Positions 20,167 to 28,678 of a stretch of DNA of 41,025 nucleotides are shown in pieces. Position 1 is the first letter of the stretch. Each line of letters begins with the position of its first letter. The notes below the pieces were generated by a model. That model saw only the letters and a program-made list of their open reading frames with translations. It was not told where the DNA came from and searched no databases. Position numbers and translations under genes: made by a program. Origin of the DNA: a virus; the IMG/VR virus record IMGVR_UViG_3300021389_000053, positions 1-41,025 of that record; one strand, given 5' to 3'.

Positions 20167-20376
20167 ATGAAAAAAGAAAAAATAAAAGTACAAGACCACG
20201 AAGATTATGTGAGAGATAATTCTACAAATGCAATTATCAATACCGATGTAAAATCTTATAAACAACATATGAAGAAAATTAACGCAAAGAGACAAACAAA
20301 AGAAGATATCATAGATTTGCAAAATGAGATGTCAGAAATAAAAGAACTTTTAATAAAGATATTGGAGAAAAAATAA
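20167..20376 (+). CDS. Small charged coiled-coil protein of the baseplate/fibre cluster
   Basis: This 69-residue protein has two parts. The first has the pattern VQDHEDYVRDNSTNAIINTD, which matches small proteins that recur next to DUF4815 genes in marine T4-like phages. The second is a Lys/Glu-rich amphipathic helix (IDLQNEMSEIKELLIKILEKK, spanning the last 21 residues) that looks like a coiled coil. The ATG lies 3 bases after the DUF4815 stop, and its own stop is 1 base from the next ATG, so it is clearly part of the same transcript. Function is unknown; a small adaptor or assembly factor for the neighbouring large proteins is a guess. Confidence 0.75.
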   Translation: MKKEKIKVQDHEDYVRDNSTNAIINTDVKSYKQHMKKINAKRQTKEDIIDLQNEMSEIKELLIKILEKK

Positions 20377-20377
20377 A

Positions 20378-21838
20378 ATGGCCGTAGAATATCCAGACAT
20401 AGAAACTGTTTTAACCACAGATACTTTCGAAGTATGGCGTCAAAAAACTAATGCTATTACTACATTTAACAGTGCAGTGAAGGATAACATTGGAGATTTG
20501 AGCCTTCTTAGTACAGAAGATAAATTTTCTATTGTAAATTCAATCAATGAAGTACACAATGATACTGATGTAGTTGGCGCATTAATTGGTGATTTGACCC
20601 TTTTAAATTCTGATATAAGTGCTGTAGATTTAGTTTCTGCTATCAATAAAAATTATGAGTATCAAAAAAATAATACTGATAGTCAAATTTCTACAGAAAA
20701 AACAAACCGAGAAAATGCGGATATTGCGATTCAATCAGAATTAGATAGAACTCAACTATCAATGGGTATTAATGCTGACGGTACGTTTACAACATTTTCT
20801 GATGCAACATATGTGAATACATCAACCAATGTTCGCAACGCAGTAGGTACTTTAGATACTTCTCTGAAAAGTACTTCGGACTTGTTAGGCGCATTAATCT
20901 CATCAGTGGGTGCTGGGTCTAATGGTCTTTTAGATATACCAAAATCTGTAAATTACATCGACCCCACCGAAGATATCAAAGATAATATAGTTATCCTTGA
21001 CAGTAAACTTAATAGCGTTGCAAATGATGTGGCCGGTTTTCCTGCTCTTGCCGAAGGGAATACGAATAAAATAGACAATATTATTACATCTATAGGCAGT
21101 GATGCAACAGGAACTATATCCGCATATGACCCAGCATTATTAACAGCAACAGCGAGTGATTTATCAACTAATATTAAGTTGTTGGATAATAAAATTGAAT
21201 TGTTAGATGCAAAAGATACTTCGATTGACGCAGAAATTGCAAATTTGACTAGTATTGTCGGTGGAACAGATGGGAGTATTGCTGCGGCATTGATACCTCT
21301 CAATACAAAACTTACAAATATCATCGCAACTTTGGGTACTATCAGTCAAGTGGGTGCAATGGTTGAGGCCGATATTACAGTAAGTGGCGCAAAAAACACT
21401 TTCGCTAATTTAACTAATATAAAAAGTAATATTAATTTACTGGATGCAGAACTTGATGCGATAAATGCAAGGGCTAACAGCCTTAATATTTCTTCTGTGT
21501 CGGGACTGCAAGCAGCACTTAACCTAAAGTCTCCAATATCAATAATTGGAGATATAGCAGATTTGTCAGATGGATTTCCACGAAAAAATACTATAGTTAC
21601 TATTGTTGATGCGTTAAATGCATTAAATGATTCCGTGTCATCCATTGTCGCTGAACATATTTCTGGTACGGGTTTTGTCAAGAAAAATGGTGATACAATG
21701 ACTGGCGGACTTAAAATTGTCAATGCAAGTTTGATGGTAGGAGAGGTGAATCAATATAATATCGCAGATGAAGTTTCCGGTAAAATCATTGCCACTGACG
21801 ATTTAGAGGCATTTCGCGGGCGGCCGACAATACTTTGA
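20378..21838 (+). CDS. Tail fibre-like structural protein with GDTMTG motif
   Basis: This 486-residue protein begins PDIETVLTTDTFEVWRQKTN, a virion-attachment-like N-terminus common in fibre proteins of marine T4-like phages. The body consists of recurring helical segments of the type N-(I/V)-x-x-x-(I/V)-x-x-LD-x-x-(L/I), for example NVRNAVGTLDTSL, DIKDNIVILDSKL, LSTNIKLLDNKI and IKSNINLLDAEL. These suggest a trimeric coiled-coil shaft. Near the C-terminus, GFVKKNGDTMTGGLKI carries the GDTMTG motif known from many phage tail fibres. It ends with YNIADEVSGKIIATDDLEAF. GGAG precedes the ATG at a normal distance. Position after the DUF4815 gene agrees with a short fibre or whisker role; which one cannot be told. 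Confidence 0.75.
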   Translation: MAVEYPDIETVLTTDTFEVWRQKTNAITTFNSAVKDNIGDLSLLSTEDKFSIVNSINEVHNDTDVVGALIGDLTLLNSDISAVDLVSAINKNYEYQKNNTDSQISTEKTNRENADIAIQSELDRTQLSMGINADGTFTTFSDATYVNTSTNVRNAVGTLDTSLKSTSDLLGALISSVGAGSNGLLDIPKSVNYIDPTEDIKDNIVILDSKLNSVANDVAGFPALAEGNTNKIDNIITSIGSDATGTISAYDPALLTATASDLSTNIKLLDNKIELLDAKDTSIDAEIANLTSIVGGTDGSIAAALIPLNTKLTNIIATLGTISQVGAMVEADITVSGAKNTFANLTNIKSNINLLDAELDAINARANSLNISSVSGLQAALNLKSPISIIGDIADLSDGFPRKNTIVTIVDALNALNDSVSSIVAEHISGTGFVKKNGDTMTGGLKIVNASLMVGEVNQYNIADEVSGKIIATDDLEAFRGRPTIL

Positions 21839-21856
21839 AAACATACACACTGAGTT

Positions 21857-21864
21857 AATAAATA
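21857..21864 (+). promoter_or_regulatory. Late promoter variant AATAAATA before the Hint adhesin
   Basis: AATAAATA differs from the T4 late consensus TATAAATA at the first base. It is placed in the 46-base gap 20 bases before the ATG of the adhesin gene. An AAAGAG ribosome site follows. AT-rich context makes chance matches likely, so this is weaker than the four perfect boxes in the window. Confidence 0.45.
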
Positions 21865-21884
21865 GATAAAAAAGAGTATCAAAC

Positions 21885-24800
21885 ATGGCAATACCAAATT
21901 CTGGCCCAATAAAAATGTCTGACATCATCCAATATTTGCAAAAGTTGGGCGGACAAAAAAGAATTTCTCAATATTATAGAAATGGTGGAAATGTAACAGA
22001 CATCTATGATAATCGAAATATCCCAGAAAGCGGACCAATAAAATTTTCTGATTTTTATGGAAGTGGATTGCAATCTGAATATAATTGGCCAATTCCAGAA
22101 CTTTGCACAGATGATTTTATAAGTTTTGCAAAAGGTATAGAAAATTGGGATCAGGTAAACGATTCCAAAACTGAATATATTGGAAGAAATGATACCGAAG
22201 CTTCAATGGAAATACCAGTTTACAATAAAGAAGGTGCAACCATAACAATCCCTGCATTAAAATTTGAAATAGATACTGAGCGTGGAAATGATCTGAAGTA
22301 TGAAAGAATTTTAGAAAACACTTCTATTGAAGCTACAAATAAGGGATTGCCGACTGATACTTTTTCGCCAGGCTCATGGAATATGATTATTCCTAAAAAA
22401 TTCAAAAGAATTAGAATTGTGGCAGTTTCCGGTGGCGGGTCTGGTAGTGTTCAAAAAATATCTTTGACCGGTCTAGAGATGGAGAATAAGAGAACAAAAG
22501 GTACTGTAGAAAACGGATACGATGGTGGCAATTCTACTGTTTTACATGACAATTTCAGAGTATCCGTCAGGGGTGGACATGGTGGCAATCAGGACGCGGA
22601 GGATCATGACCGCAGTCGTTATGATCAAACAACGCTACATCCAACTGGCCTTCAACAATCCAGCTTAGCGGCCGCAGGCCAAAGCTTTATAATTGGTGGA
22701 ATTCCGACTTCATATGATAATAAATCAGCTGAAACACCTACAGAACATATAGCAATTGCCGATCATATGTTTGGTCTTGATGTGCCGGTTTTTGATGATG
22801 GTAGTAAATCTTTTGCGCGAAATAATTTTCCTATCAATATTCTATATGCTCCTCCGCTTCCACATGGCCGAAGACATCACAACATCTTTTCCCCATCGAA
22901 CCTTGGCCAAGGTGAAGATTCGTTGTTTGGCCCAGGCGGCCAGCCAGGATCTGAATATTCATCATCATCGACACCGCAAACTGGACCTGTTGAGGTACTA
23001 GATACAAGCTTTGGTGCTGGTGGTGCTGCGGGGCAACATGGTGGACGTGGTTCAGATGAAACTGGATATACCGTCACTCAAGCTGGTCAGAGTGGTATCA
23101 CTGGATATTTTGGTGATTTTGAGGTAAAGGGTGGTGATATTTTAAACATTCGTGTCGGCGCCGGAGGAAGTAAAAGTAAAAATACTTATAATGATTATGA
23201 TGATATTCTCGGCCGAGAGACTCAAAGAATCTCGGAATCTGGTTATGGTGGCGATGGAATGGTCCAGATAATCGGTGGTCATGGATTTGCTCATTCGTCG
23301 TTGAGTCATCCTGGCTGGGTATTGGAAGATGAAGATGGTAGTATTATTGCATCTTCATATGCAGCGAGTGAATCATCTGAAGGAGTTACATTGCTTCAAG
23401 GATCGACTTCTTCACAGAGAACCATTACGTTAATGGGTCCAAATAATGTATCAAATCCAAGAATATATCGGTTAAGATTTAGTGCTAGAATTGGAAAAAG
23501 TGGCGATGAGTCAGTTAAGACAAGATTTTGTCACATAGGAAAAAAATCAGTAAAAGTACAACCACTCAAAACGATAGTAATGGAAAATCCACCTAATCAG
23601 GAATTATATGATAATCCAGACCTATCCCCAGATGTAGAACAAGTATCCGGAACTTATCTGCCAAGAGGTACAGATGATAATGAAATAATAGATAATTGGT
23701 TTGTCCCACAATGTAATATCAGTCTTACAGTAGTGGCTAACACTAGTAGGTATGATAGTTCAGCAACATTTACAAAATCACCACAGGGTGCTGTTTCACA
23801 AGAACGTGGCGGAGGCCCAGATAGTTTTGTATTGAATAAAACCACTCCGGTTGTAGAATTTACGATGGCTAAACAAGAAAAATATGTATTAGAAAAATCA
23901 GGGTTATCTTCTACTGCTTCAACTGTATCTAATCAAAATAGAATTGCAACATATCTCAGAAGTCGTCAAGAGTTTCAATTAGACGAAAAGAATGAGAATG
24001 ACCAGAATTACTCTTCGGTAGATGGAATAAATACTTGGGAAACAGCTGATATGGCAGTTTTTCATTCTGGCGCGGGTGGATTCTTTTTAGGACTTGATGG
24101 AGCTATCAGTGAACCACCAATTAGTGCCTCACAGATTGAATATGATATGATTGGCGGTGGTAGAGGGGGAAATGGTCAGGGGTTTACGCCCGGCGGAGAT
24201 TCCGAGGATGGGTATATCCAAGGCTATTTTGGATCTCCTGGCGGCACAGGTGGCGAGACAATTTTATCAAAAAATGGTGTGGTGATTGCAACTACAGGTG
24301 TTTATACTAACAATACTCAAATGGCTCCTTCAAACTGGAACAGTACTATCTATGGTAATGGCGGCCGTAGTCAGTCATTTAACTACCGGTCGGCCGGCGG
24401 ATCACCACGCAGGATGCAACCTCTTGGTTGGACGCAATCGACTCCTAATGCCCCGAATGGTATAGTTAAAACAGGCACACTAGATGTGAAAGCTGGAGAT
24501 GTGTTAGATTTCGTTATTGGACAAGGTGGTGCCGGCGGGTTTGGGGCAAGTTGGCCAGCATCTCGAAGTGTTGGAAATAATGATGATACTGAGAATTATA
24601 CGGCAGTAGGTGCGCCGGGCGCGGGTGGACAATCTGGTGCTATCATACTTCAAGGGGTTACTTATACCGAGTCTGGTAGTCATACCGTAACAGATGAGTT
24701 ACAATTCAATCAGTCCGTTTTAGATGGACAAGTAAATCCACTTGTTTTTGGAACCACTGGACATCCGATCGATGGTGCCATAACTTGGCCTTATCCTTGG

Positions 24801-25712
24801 TGGCGAGATTGGACTATCGGCGGCGGAAGAATAAAAGAACTCTTTGGTGAGGATCCGATAAGACTTGGCAAAGATTCTATGAATACTTGGATGTTTAATC
24901 GGATAGGCCGTTATATCACAAAAGAGCAACACAGCGGCATCTACACAACAACTCCTGACCCTTACGACCCAGATGGAAACGCACCATATGTAGGTAATTT
25001 TCCTGAGTTGTACGAAAAGTACTACTGGTCGTATCAGACGGGTAGGGATGATGATGAGACTAATGTTCGTTCAAACTGGCGACTGAAAAGCAATTGGAAA
25101 GAGATTGCACAAAATTCTGATCGGTTAAATTCGCCCTCACAAGACTTGAAAACCTTTTTTAGTTGTGGATATGTTGGAGATAAGACTATAGGGCCTGGCA
25201 CAAATATTCCACATAACTATACTCCGCCGCCAGTAGTTGAAGATCCCCCATCGGTTCCAAAGAATGATCATATCTGGGATATTAATTTATGTTTCCTTGC
25301 CGGTACAATGGTTACAATGGAAGACGGATCTAAAAAGTCTATAGAAACAATAGATCTGGGCGAAAGTGTTAAAATTGGCGGAAGAATATTTGCTTGTGGT
25401 AAATTTTTAACTAATGATTTGCACGATTATCATGGTATCAAAGTTTCGGGATCGCATATGGTTTTAGAAAATGGTAATTGGATTCAAGTAAAAGATTCTC
25501 CCGATAGTACCTTTATTTCTGATGAAGTTGTGACTACATATAACTTTGGCACAGAAAATCGAAGACTCGAAATCGAAGGAATTACATTTACAGATTATTT
25601 CGAAATTGACGAAAAATTAAAACTAGAAAAATTAGGTAATAAGTATTTCGAAAATTGGACAGATGATATGATGGAAAGAAATAAAGAAGTGGTAGATATA
25701 ATAAATGAATAA
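21885..25712 (+). CDS. Glycine-rich tail adhesin with C-terminal Hint domain
   Basis: This 1275-residue protein starts with two copies of a short attachment motif (IPNSGPIKMSDI and IPESGPIKFSDFYG) found in marine phage tail fibre proteins. The body is rich in glycine clusters such as GGPGGQPGS, GAGGAAGQHGGRGS, GGGRGGNGQGFTPGG and GAPGAGGQSGAI. They resemble the glycine-rich motifs of T-even gp38-type adhesins, which pack as polyglycine sandwiches and carry receptor loops between them. Residues 1136-1275 form a Hint (hedgehog/intein) domain: Cys1136 opens CFLAGTMVTMEDGSKKSIET, and H1191 lies in the block-B-like KVSGSHMVLENG. The usual intein end (HN followed by Cys/Ser/Thr) and a C-terminal extein are absent, so splicing is not expected; N-S shift and cleavage or ester transfer before Cys1136 is possible. 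Its stop overlaps the next gene. Confidence 0.82.
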   Translation: MAIPNSGPIKMSDIIQYLQKLGGQKRISQYYRNGGNVTDIYDNRNIPESGPIKFSDFYGSGLQSEYNWPIPELCTDDFISFAKGIENWDQVNDSKTEYIGRNDTEASMEIPVYNKEGATITIPALKFEIDTERGNDLKYERILENTSIEATNKGLPTDTFSPGSWNMIIPKKFKRIRIVAVSGGGSGSVQKISLTGLEMENKRTKGTVENGYDGGNSTVLHDNFRVSVRGGHGGNQDAEDHDRSRYDQTTLHPTGLQQSSLAAAGQSFIIGGIPTSYDNKSAETPTEHIAIADHMFGLDVPVFDDGSKSFARNNFPINILYAPPLPHGRRHHNIFSPSNLGQGEDSLFGPGGQPGSEYSSSSTPQTGPVEVLDTSFGAGGAAGQHGGRGSDETGYTVTQAGQSGITGYFGDFEVKGGDILNIRVGAGGSKSKNTYNDYDDILGRETQRISESGYGGDGMVQIIGGHGFAHSSLSHPGWVLEDEDGSIIASSYAASESSEGVTLLQGSTSSQRTITLMGPNNVSNPRIYRLRFSARIGKSGDESVKTRFCHIGKKSVKVQPLKTIVMENPPNQELYDNPDLSPDVEQVSGTYLPRGTDDNEIIDNWFVPQCNISLTVVANTSRYDSSATFTKSPQGAVSQERGGGPDSFVLNKTTPVVEFTMAKQEKYVLEKSGLSSTASTVSNQNRIATYLRSRQEFQLDEKNENDQNYSSVDGINTWETADMAVFHSGAGGFFLGLDGAISEPPISASQIEYDMIGGGRGGNGQGFTPGGDSEDGYIQGYFGSPGGTGGETILSKNGVVIATTGVYTNNTQMAPSNWNSTIYGNGGRSQSFNYRSAGGSPRRMQPLGWTQSTPNAPNGIVKTGTLDVKAGDVLDFVIGQGGAGGFGASWPASRSVGNNDDTENYTAVGAPGAGGQSGAIILQGVTYTESGSHTVTDELQFNQSVLDGQVNPLVFGTTGHPIDGAITWPYPWWRDWTIGGGRIKELFGEDPIRLGKDSMNTWMFNRIGRYITKEQHSGIYTTTPDPYDPDGNAPYVGNFPELYEKYYWSYQTGRDDDETNVRSNWRLKSNWKEIAQNSDRLNSPSQDLKTFFSCGYVGDKTIGPGTNIPHNYTPPPVVEDPPSVPKNDHIWDINLCFLAGTMVTMEDGSKKSIETIDLGESVKIGGRIFACGKFLTNDLHDYHGIKVSGSHMVLENGNWIQVKDSPDSTFISDEVVTTYNFGTENRRLEIEGITFTDYFEIDEKLKLEKLGNKYFENWTDDMMERNKEVVDIINE

Positions 25713-26202
25713 AAATGATAATTTTAAAGTGAGAGACTATGCCCCAGATAAAGATTATGATACATTAACAAATTGGTTTTCAAAATTAGATGATGGGAAG
25801 GGTTGGATAGCGCCAGATAAAAATTGGTTAGAAAATGGGTTGATAATAGATGGATATTGTGCTGCATTTTTACACCTCGCAAAAACTGGAAAAGGAAAAA
25901 ATAATTTTGGATACCTTTGGCCGATAGTGTCAAATATAGAATCTAATGTTATGAAAAGAGACAGGGCTTTAGATATTTTATTAAAAAATATGACAAAATA
26001 TGCAGAAAATAAAAATTGCAATTTTCTCTATACTACCATATCTACCCCAGCTCTTATAAAAAGATTGAATACTCGACACAATATGTTGATAGCAGAAACT
26101 AATATGACATCTTTAGTTCTACCACTTGGCTCACAAGACAATATATCTTTAGAATGTATGGTTAATGATGAATATATAGAACATTTTCCTGAATCTAAAT
26201 AG
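25705..26202 (+). CDS. GNAT-like acetyltransferase-fold protein
   Basis: This 165-residue protein begins KVRDYAPDKDYDTLTNWFSK and continues through GYCAAFLHLAKTGK, a 'YLWPIVSN' strand, a helix RDRALDILLKNMTKYAENK and an NFLYTTIST strand. The order of strands and helices and the opening D-Y-x-x-L-x-x-W pattern match small GNAT-fold N-acetyltransferase genes known in marine T4-like phages. The classic acetyl-CoA loop (R/Q-x-x-G-x-G/A) is not clear; the nearest region is VMKRDRALD, so catalytic activity is uncertain. The ATG overlaps the end of the Hint adhesin by 8 bases, which suggests translational coupling and perhaps a job in modifying virion or host-surface components. The substrate is unknown. 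Confidence 0.55.
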   Translation: MNKNDNFKVRDYAPDKDYDTLTNWFSKLDDGKGWIAPDKNWLENGLIIDGYCAAFLHLAKTGKGKNNFGYLWPIVSNIESNVMKRDRALDILLKNMTKYAENKNCNFLYTTISTPALIKRLNTRHNMLIAETNMTSLVLPLGSQDNISLECMVNDEYIEHFPESK

Positions 26203-26221
26203 AATTTAACAAAAAATATCA

Positions 26222-26229
26222 TATAAATA
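26222..26229 (+). promoter_or_regulatory. T4-type late promoter TATAAATA before paralogue 1
   Basis: An exact TATAAATA lies 33 bases before the preferred ATG of the first large paralogue, in a 60-base gap. The same box at similar distance precedes the next two paralogues. Confidence 0.75.
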
Positions 26230-26248
26230 AATGAGAACTAAAAATATT

Positions 26249-26252
26249 AGGA
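26249..26252 (+). promoter_or_regulatory. Ribosome binding site AGGA that decides the start of paralogue 1
   Basis: AGGA at this place is the only SD-like element. It leaves 10 bases to the ATG at 26263 but only 4 to the ATG at 26257 and 1 to a TTG at 26254. The 26263 start (MAQRQITN) is therefore preferred, with 26257 as the alternative. Confidence 0.5.
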
Positions 26253-26262
26253 ATTGATGCAA

Positions 26263-28611
26263 ATGGCTCAACGGCAAATAACAAACATGTCTACATTCTC
26301 TAATTATGGAATGAGTAGAATTAGAACTGGATTTACAACTATAGAAGGAACTGCTTCAATAGATGGAAACGAAGTTGTTACCGGCGGTATGATGATGGCA
26401 TTAGCCATTGACATGCAGAATCAGTGGGGAATGTTTAATGGTTCGCCAGACGCTGGTAATGAATTAGTCGATAATCTTGGGGCCCCCATAACTAAACAAT
26501 TTTTTCAAGAAATAGGACTCACTAGTCCAACATCTACCGGAAATTATGCCGGTTCGGCAAACTATAGTCAATCAACACCATCATCGCCGTCTCAACATGT
26601 AATGTTATTCCAGACAACAACAGAAAGTCTTCCCAATAACGGCACAGTTTCTAGGGGATTGGATCAAAATTACAGAATAAGATTTGAATTGGATTTGAGG
26701 CCTCGTCTTTTTTATAATTTTTCGACATCTACCGGCGACAGAGAATTTGCAGATGAATTGTATCAACTAAATTTGAGAATGGATTCTTTGGGATATTATC
26801 ATTACGCCGGCGGCAATCAAATAAACGAACAACTATTTAAACCAAATTCATACTACCCCGATAGCGTATATAGGGCAGATACCTTTATTTTGCCTAATTC
26901 TGGATTTCCAAATACTTCTGGTTGGGAAGATCAAATTGGTATTCCAAATCCTATGTACGGATGGTTCAAAGTTAATGTAGGTTGTTCGAATCAACTATTA
27001 GCTTCTGGTGATATTTCAGAGCCTCAATCAGATTCAAATGGAATAATAACACTAGAAAATGGATCGACAGTCGATACATCTATTACAAGATTTCCAGGCG
27101 AGTGCGTAGACTTGACATTTGAAGATGTTACTGTGTTGTCCGATCCGTCTAATACAGGGCCTTATTATGTTGAAGGAACTATAGTAAGTGATGATCCAAA
27201 TCAACTATTTTACTATCCAGTGTTTTTAGATCAATATGCAGCAAATCAATATGATGGAGCAATCGCAAATACTGCTACTGCTATAAGTATAACAGGGGTG
27301 TCTAATACAAATCCTGTAGTAGTAACAACGAGCGCTCCACATGGATATACACAGGGTCAACCAATATCGTTTTCTAGTATTTCTCCAGCAATAAATCCGC
27401 TAAACGGTAACACTTACTACGCAAAACCAGTTTCGGGAAGTGCGAACGAATTTTCTGTATACATGAATTCAAATTGTACTATACCATTAAACGGAACTTC
27501 TTGGACTACTGCCCAACAATATGTTAGTGGTGGTAACTCTACTTCGGGAGTAGGTACATCTTCTGCAAAAATATTTTCTGAATTTCCATTATTGACAGTA
27601 TATGTTCCCACTACGACACTTGATCCTGCTAATTCTGCATTATGGGGAACTGCTACTGCACCTACTTCGGTATCTGGATTTAAAAAATATATTAACAATC
27701 GGTCTCTTAGATTCAGAAATAAGAAAAAGGGTTCTGGCTGGTTTAAAAGATTTCCAAAAACGGAACCATCATTGCAGGGTACATATCCATTTTCATATAG
27801 ACTGACAATGACAGAAAGAGGAATATTTCTATACATTCACGACGATGCTTCTTCGGACCAAGCAGACGATTATGCATGGATTGCAGTTCAAAGAACTGTA
27901 AATAATGAAACTGGAATACCAAGAGTTGATGAAGGTTCTAAGTTTCCAGTACATACCATGTATTCTTGTTCGAGAGATTCAATGTATTCTAGGGATGCGG
28001 GTGTTTATTTTTCTCAAGATGCGGCAAATTTACAGAACGCAGAAACGGTGGTCAACACAGTATATGATGAAAGAGGTAATACATACAACTTATCAAATTT
28101 AGACAACAGCAAAACATTTTATATTCTCAGTCCATACGATAGAGAAGATTATCTTGCAGATGAATATACCGCAAAAAATATTTGGAGATTTGTCGCAAGA
28201 GAATTTGATATTTTAAAGCCCACAGATGTTCATAAATTTGCCACTCGACATCAAGTTGACAGCAACGCAGTCATCAATCCACTTGAACAATTATCTATCA
28301 CGGATGAAAATAGATTTGTCATCACATTTCCCACTGGATTGACAACTCAAAGATTTATGTATCCAAAAGAAGAAATGGATTTAATTTGTTTTTCATCTGC
28401 CGAGGTGGTTGCAGAATCAAGTAATATTCCAATGACAACTTACAAGTATGATGGAACAAATATAGATAAACGCAGATATCAAGGTATGAGATCGACAGCT
28501 GCATTTGGTAATGGTATGAGAATTATGGCATTAGTGAATGGTCAAAATATCCATAATAGCGATGTAATATTAGATGTAAATGATGCGATAGGGATTGAAT
28601 ACACACCTTAA
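26263..28611 (+). CDS. Large virion-type protein of unknown function, paralogue 1 of 3
   Basis: I do not recognise a named family. The protein has 782 residues from the preferred start (784 from the ATG at 26257). It is the shortest and most divergent of three adjacent paralogues. It shares with the other two a middle block near residues 505-560 (GTYPFSYRLTMTERG, DDYAWIAVQR, FPVHTMYS). It also shares a late block from about 640 to the end: FVAREFDILKP, NAVINPLEQLSIT, FPTGLTTQRFMYP and GNGMRIMALVNG. The N-terminal part contains an ITGVSNTNPVVVTTSAPHGY stretch like those in phage fibre proteins. No signal peptide, membrane span or enzyme motif is visible. The perfect late promoter and place after fibre genes argue for a virion component, probably tail-associated. 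Two PGD-like features of other paralogues (DLCLHPY, the FREPGE block) are missing here. Confidence 0.75.
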   Translation: MAQRQITNMSTFSNYGMSRIRTGFTTIEGTASIDGNEVVTGGMMMALAIDMQNQWGMFNGSPDAGNELVDNLGAPITKQFFQEIGLTSPTSTGNYAGSANYSQSTPSSPSQHVMLFQTTTESLPNNGTVSRGLDQNYRIRFELDLRPRLFYNFSTSTGDREFADELYQLNLRMDSLGYYHYAGGNQINEQLFKPNSYYPDSVYRADTFILPNSGFPNTSGWEDQIGIPNPMYGWFKVNVGCSNQLLASGDISEPQSDSNGIITLENGSTVDTSITRFPGECVDLTFEDVTVLSDPSNTGPYYVEGTIVSDDPNQLFYYPVFLDQYAANQYDGAIANTATAISITGVSNTNPVVVTTSAPHGYTQGQPISFSSISPAINPLNGNTYYAKPVSGSANEFSVYMNSNCTIPLNGTSWTTAQQYVSGGNSTSGVGTSSAKIFSEFPLLTVYVPTTTLDPANSALWGTATAPTSVSGFKKYINNRSLRFRNKKKGSGWFKRFPKTEPSLQGTYPFSYRLTMTERGIFLYIHDDASSDQADDYAWIAVQRTVNNETGIPRVDEGSKFPVHTMYSCSRDSMYSRDAGVYFSQDAANLQNAETVVNTVYDERGNTYNLSNLDNSKTFYILSPYDREDYLADEYTAKNIWRFVAREFDILKPTDVHKFATRHQVDSNAVINPLEQLSITDENRFVITFPTGLTTQRFMYPKEEMDLICFSSAEVVAESSNIPMTTYKYDGTNIDKRRYQGMRSTAAFGNGMRIMALVNGQNIHNSDVILDVNDAIGIEYTP

Positions 28612-28641
28612 TCACAAAACTAAAATCAACAAAATATTTTT

Positions 28642-28649
28642 TATAAATA
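28642..28649 (+). promoter_or_regulatory. T4-type late promoter TATAAATA before paralogue 2
   Basis: An exact TATAAATA lies 30 bases before the next ATG, in a 67-base gap without a visible terminator hairpin. The strong ribosome site AGGAGA (28668-28673) follows, 5 bases from the ATG. Confidence 0.78.
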
Positions 28650-28678
28650 TAAGTAAAAAAACTAGATAGGAGACCTTA

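Noticed and set aside
25290-25712. Hint domain as a splicing intein
   Set aside because: There is no C-terminal His-Asn and no C-extein after the domain; the protein ends within it. A hedgehog-like or BIL-like reading fits better.
26254-26262. TTG at 26254 or ATG at 26257 as the start of paralogue 1
   Set aside because: The AGGA site is only 1 or 4 bases away from these codons but at a usable 10 bases from the ATG at 26263; 26257 remains possible.
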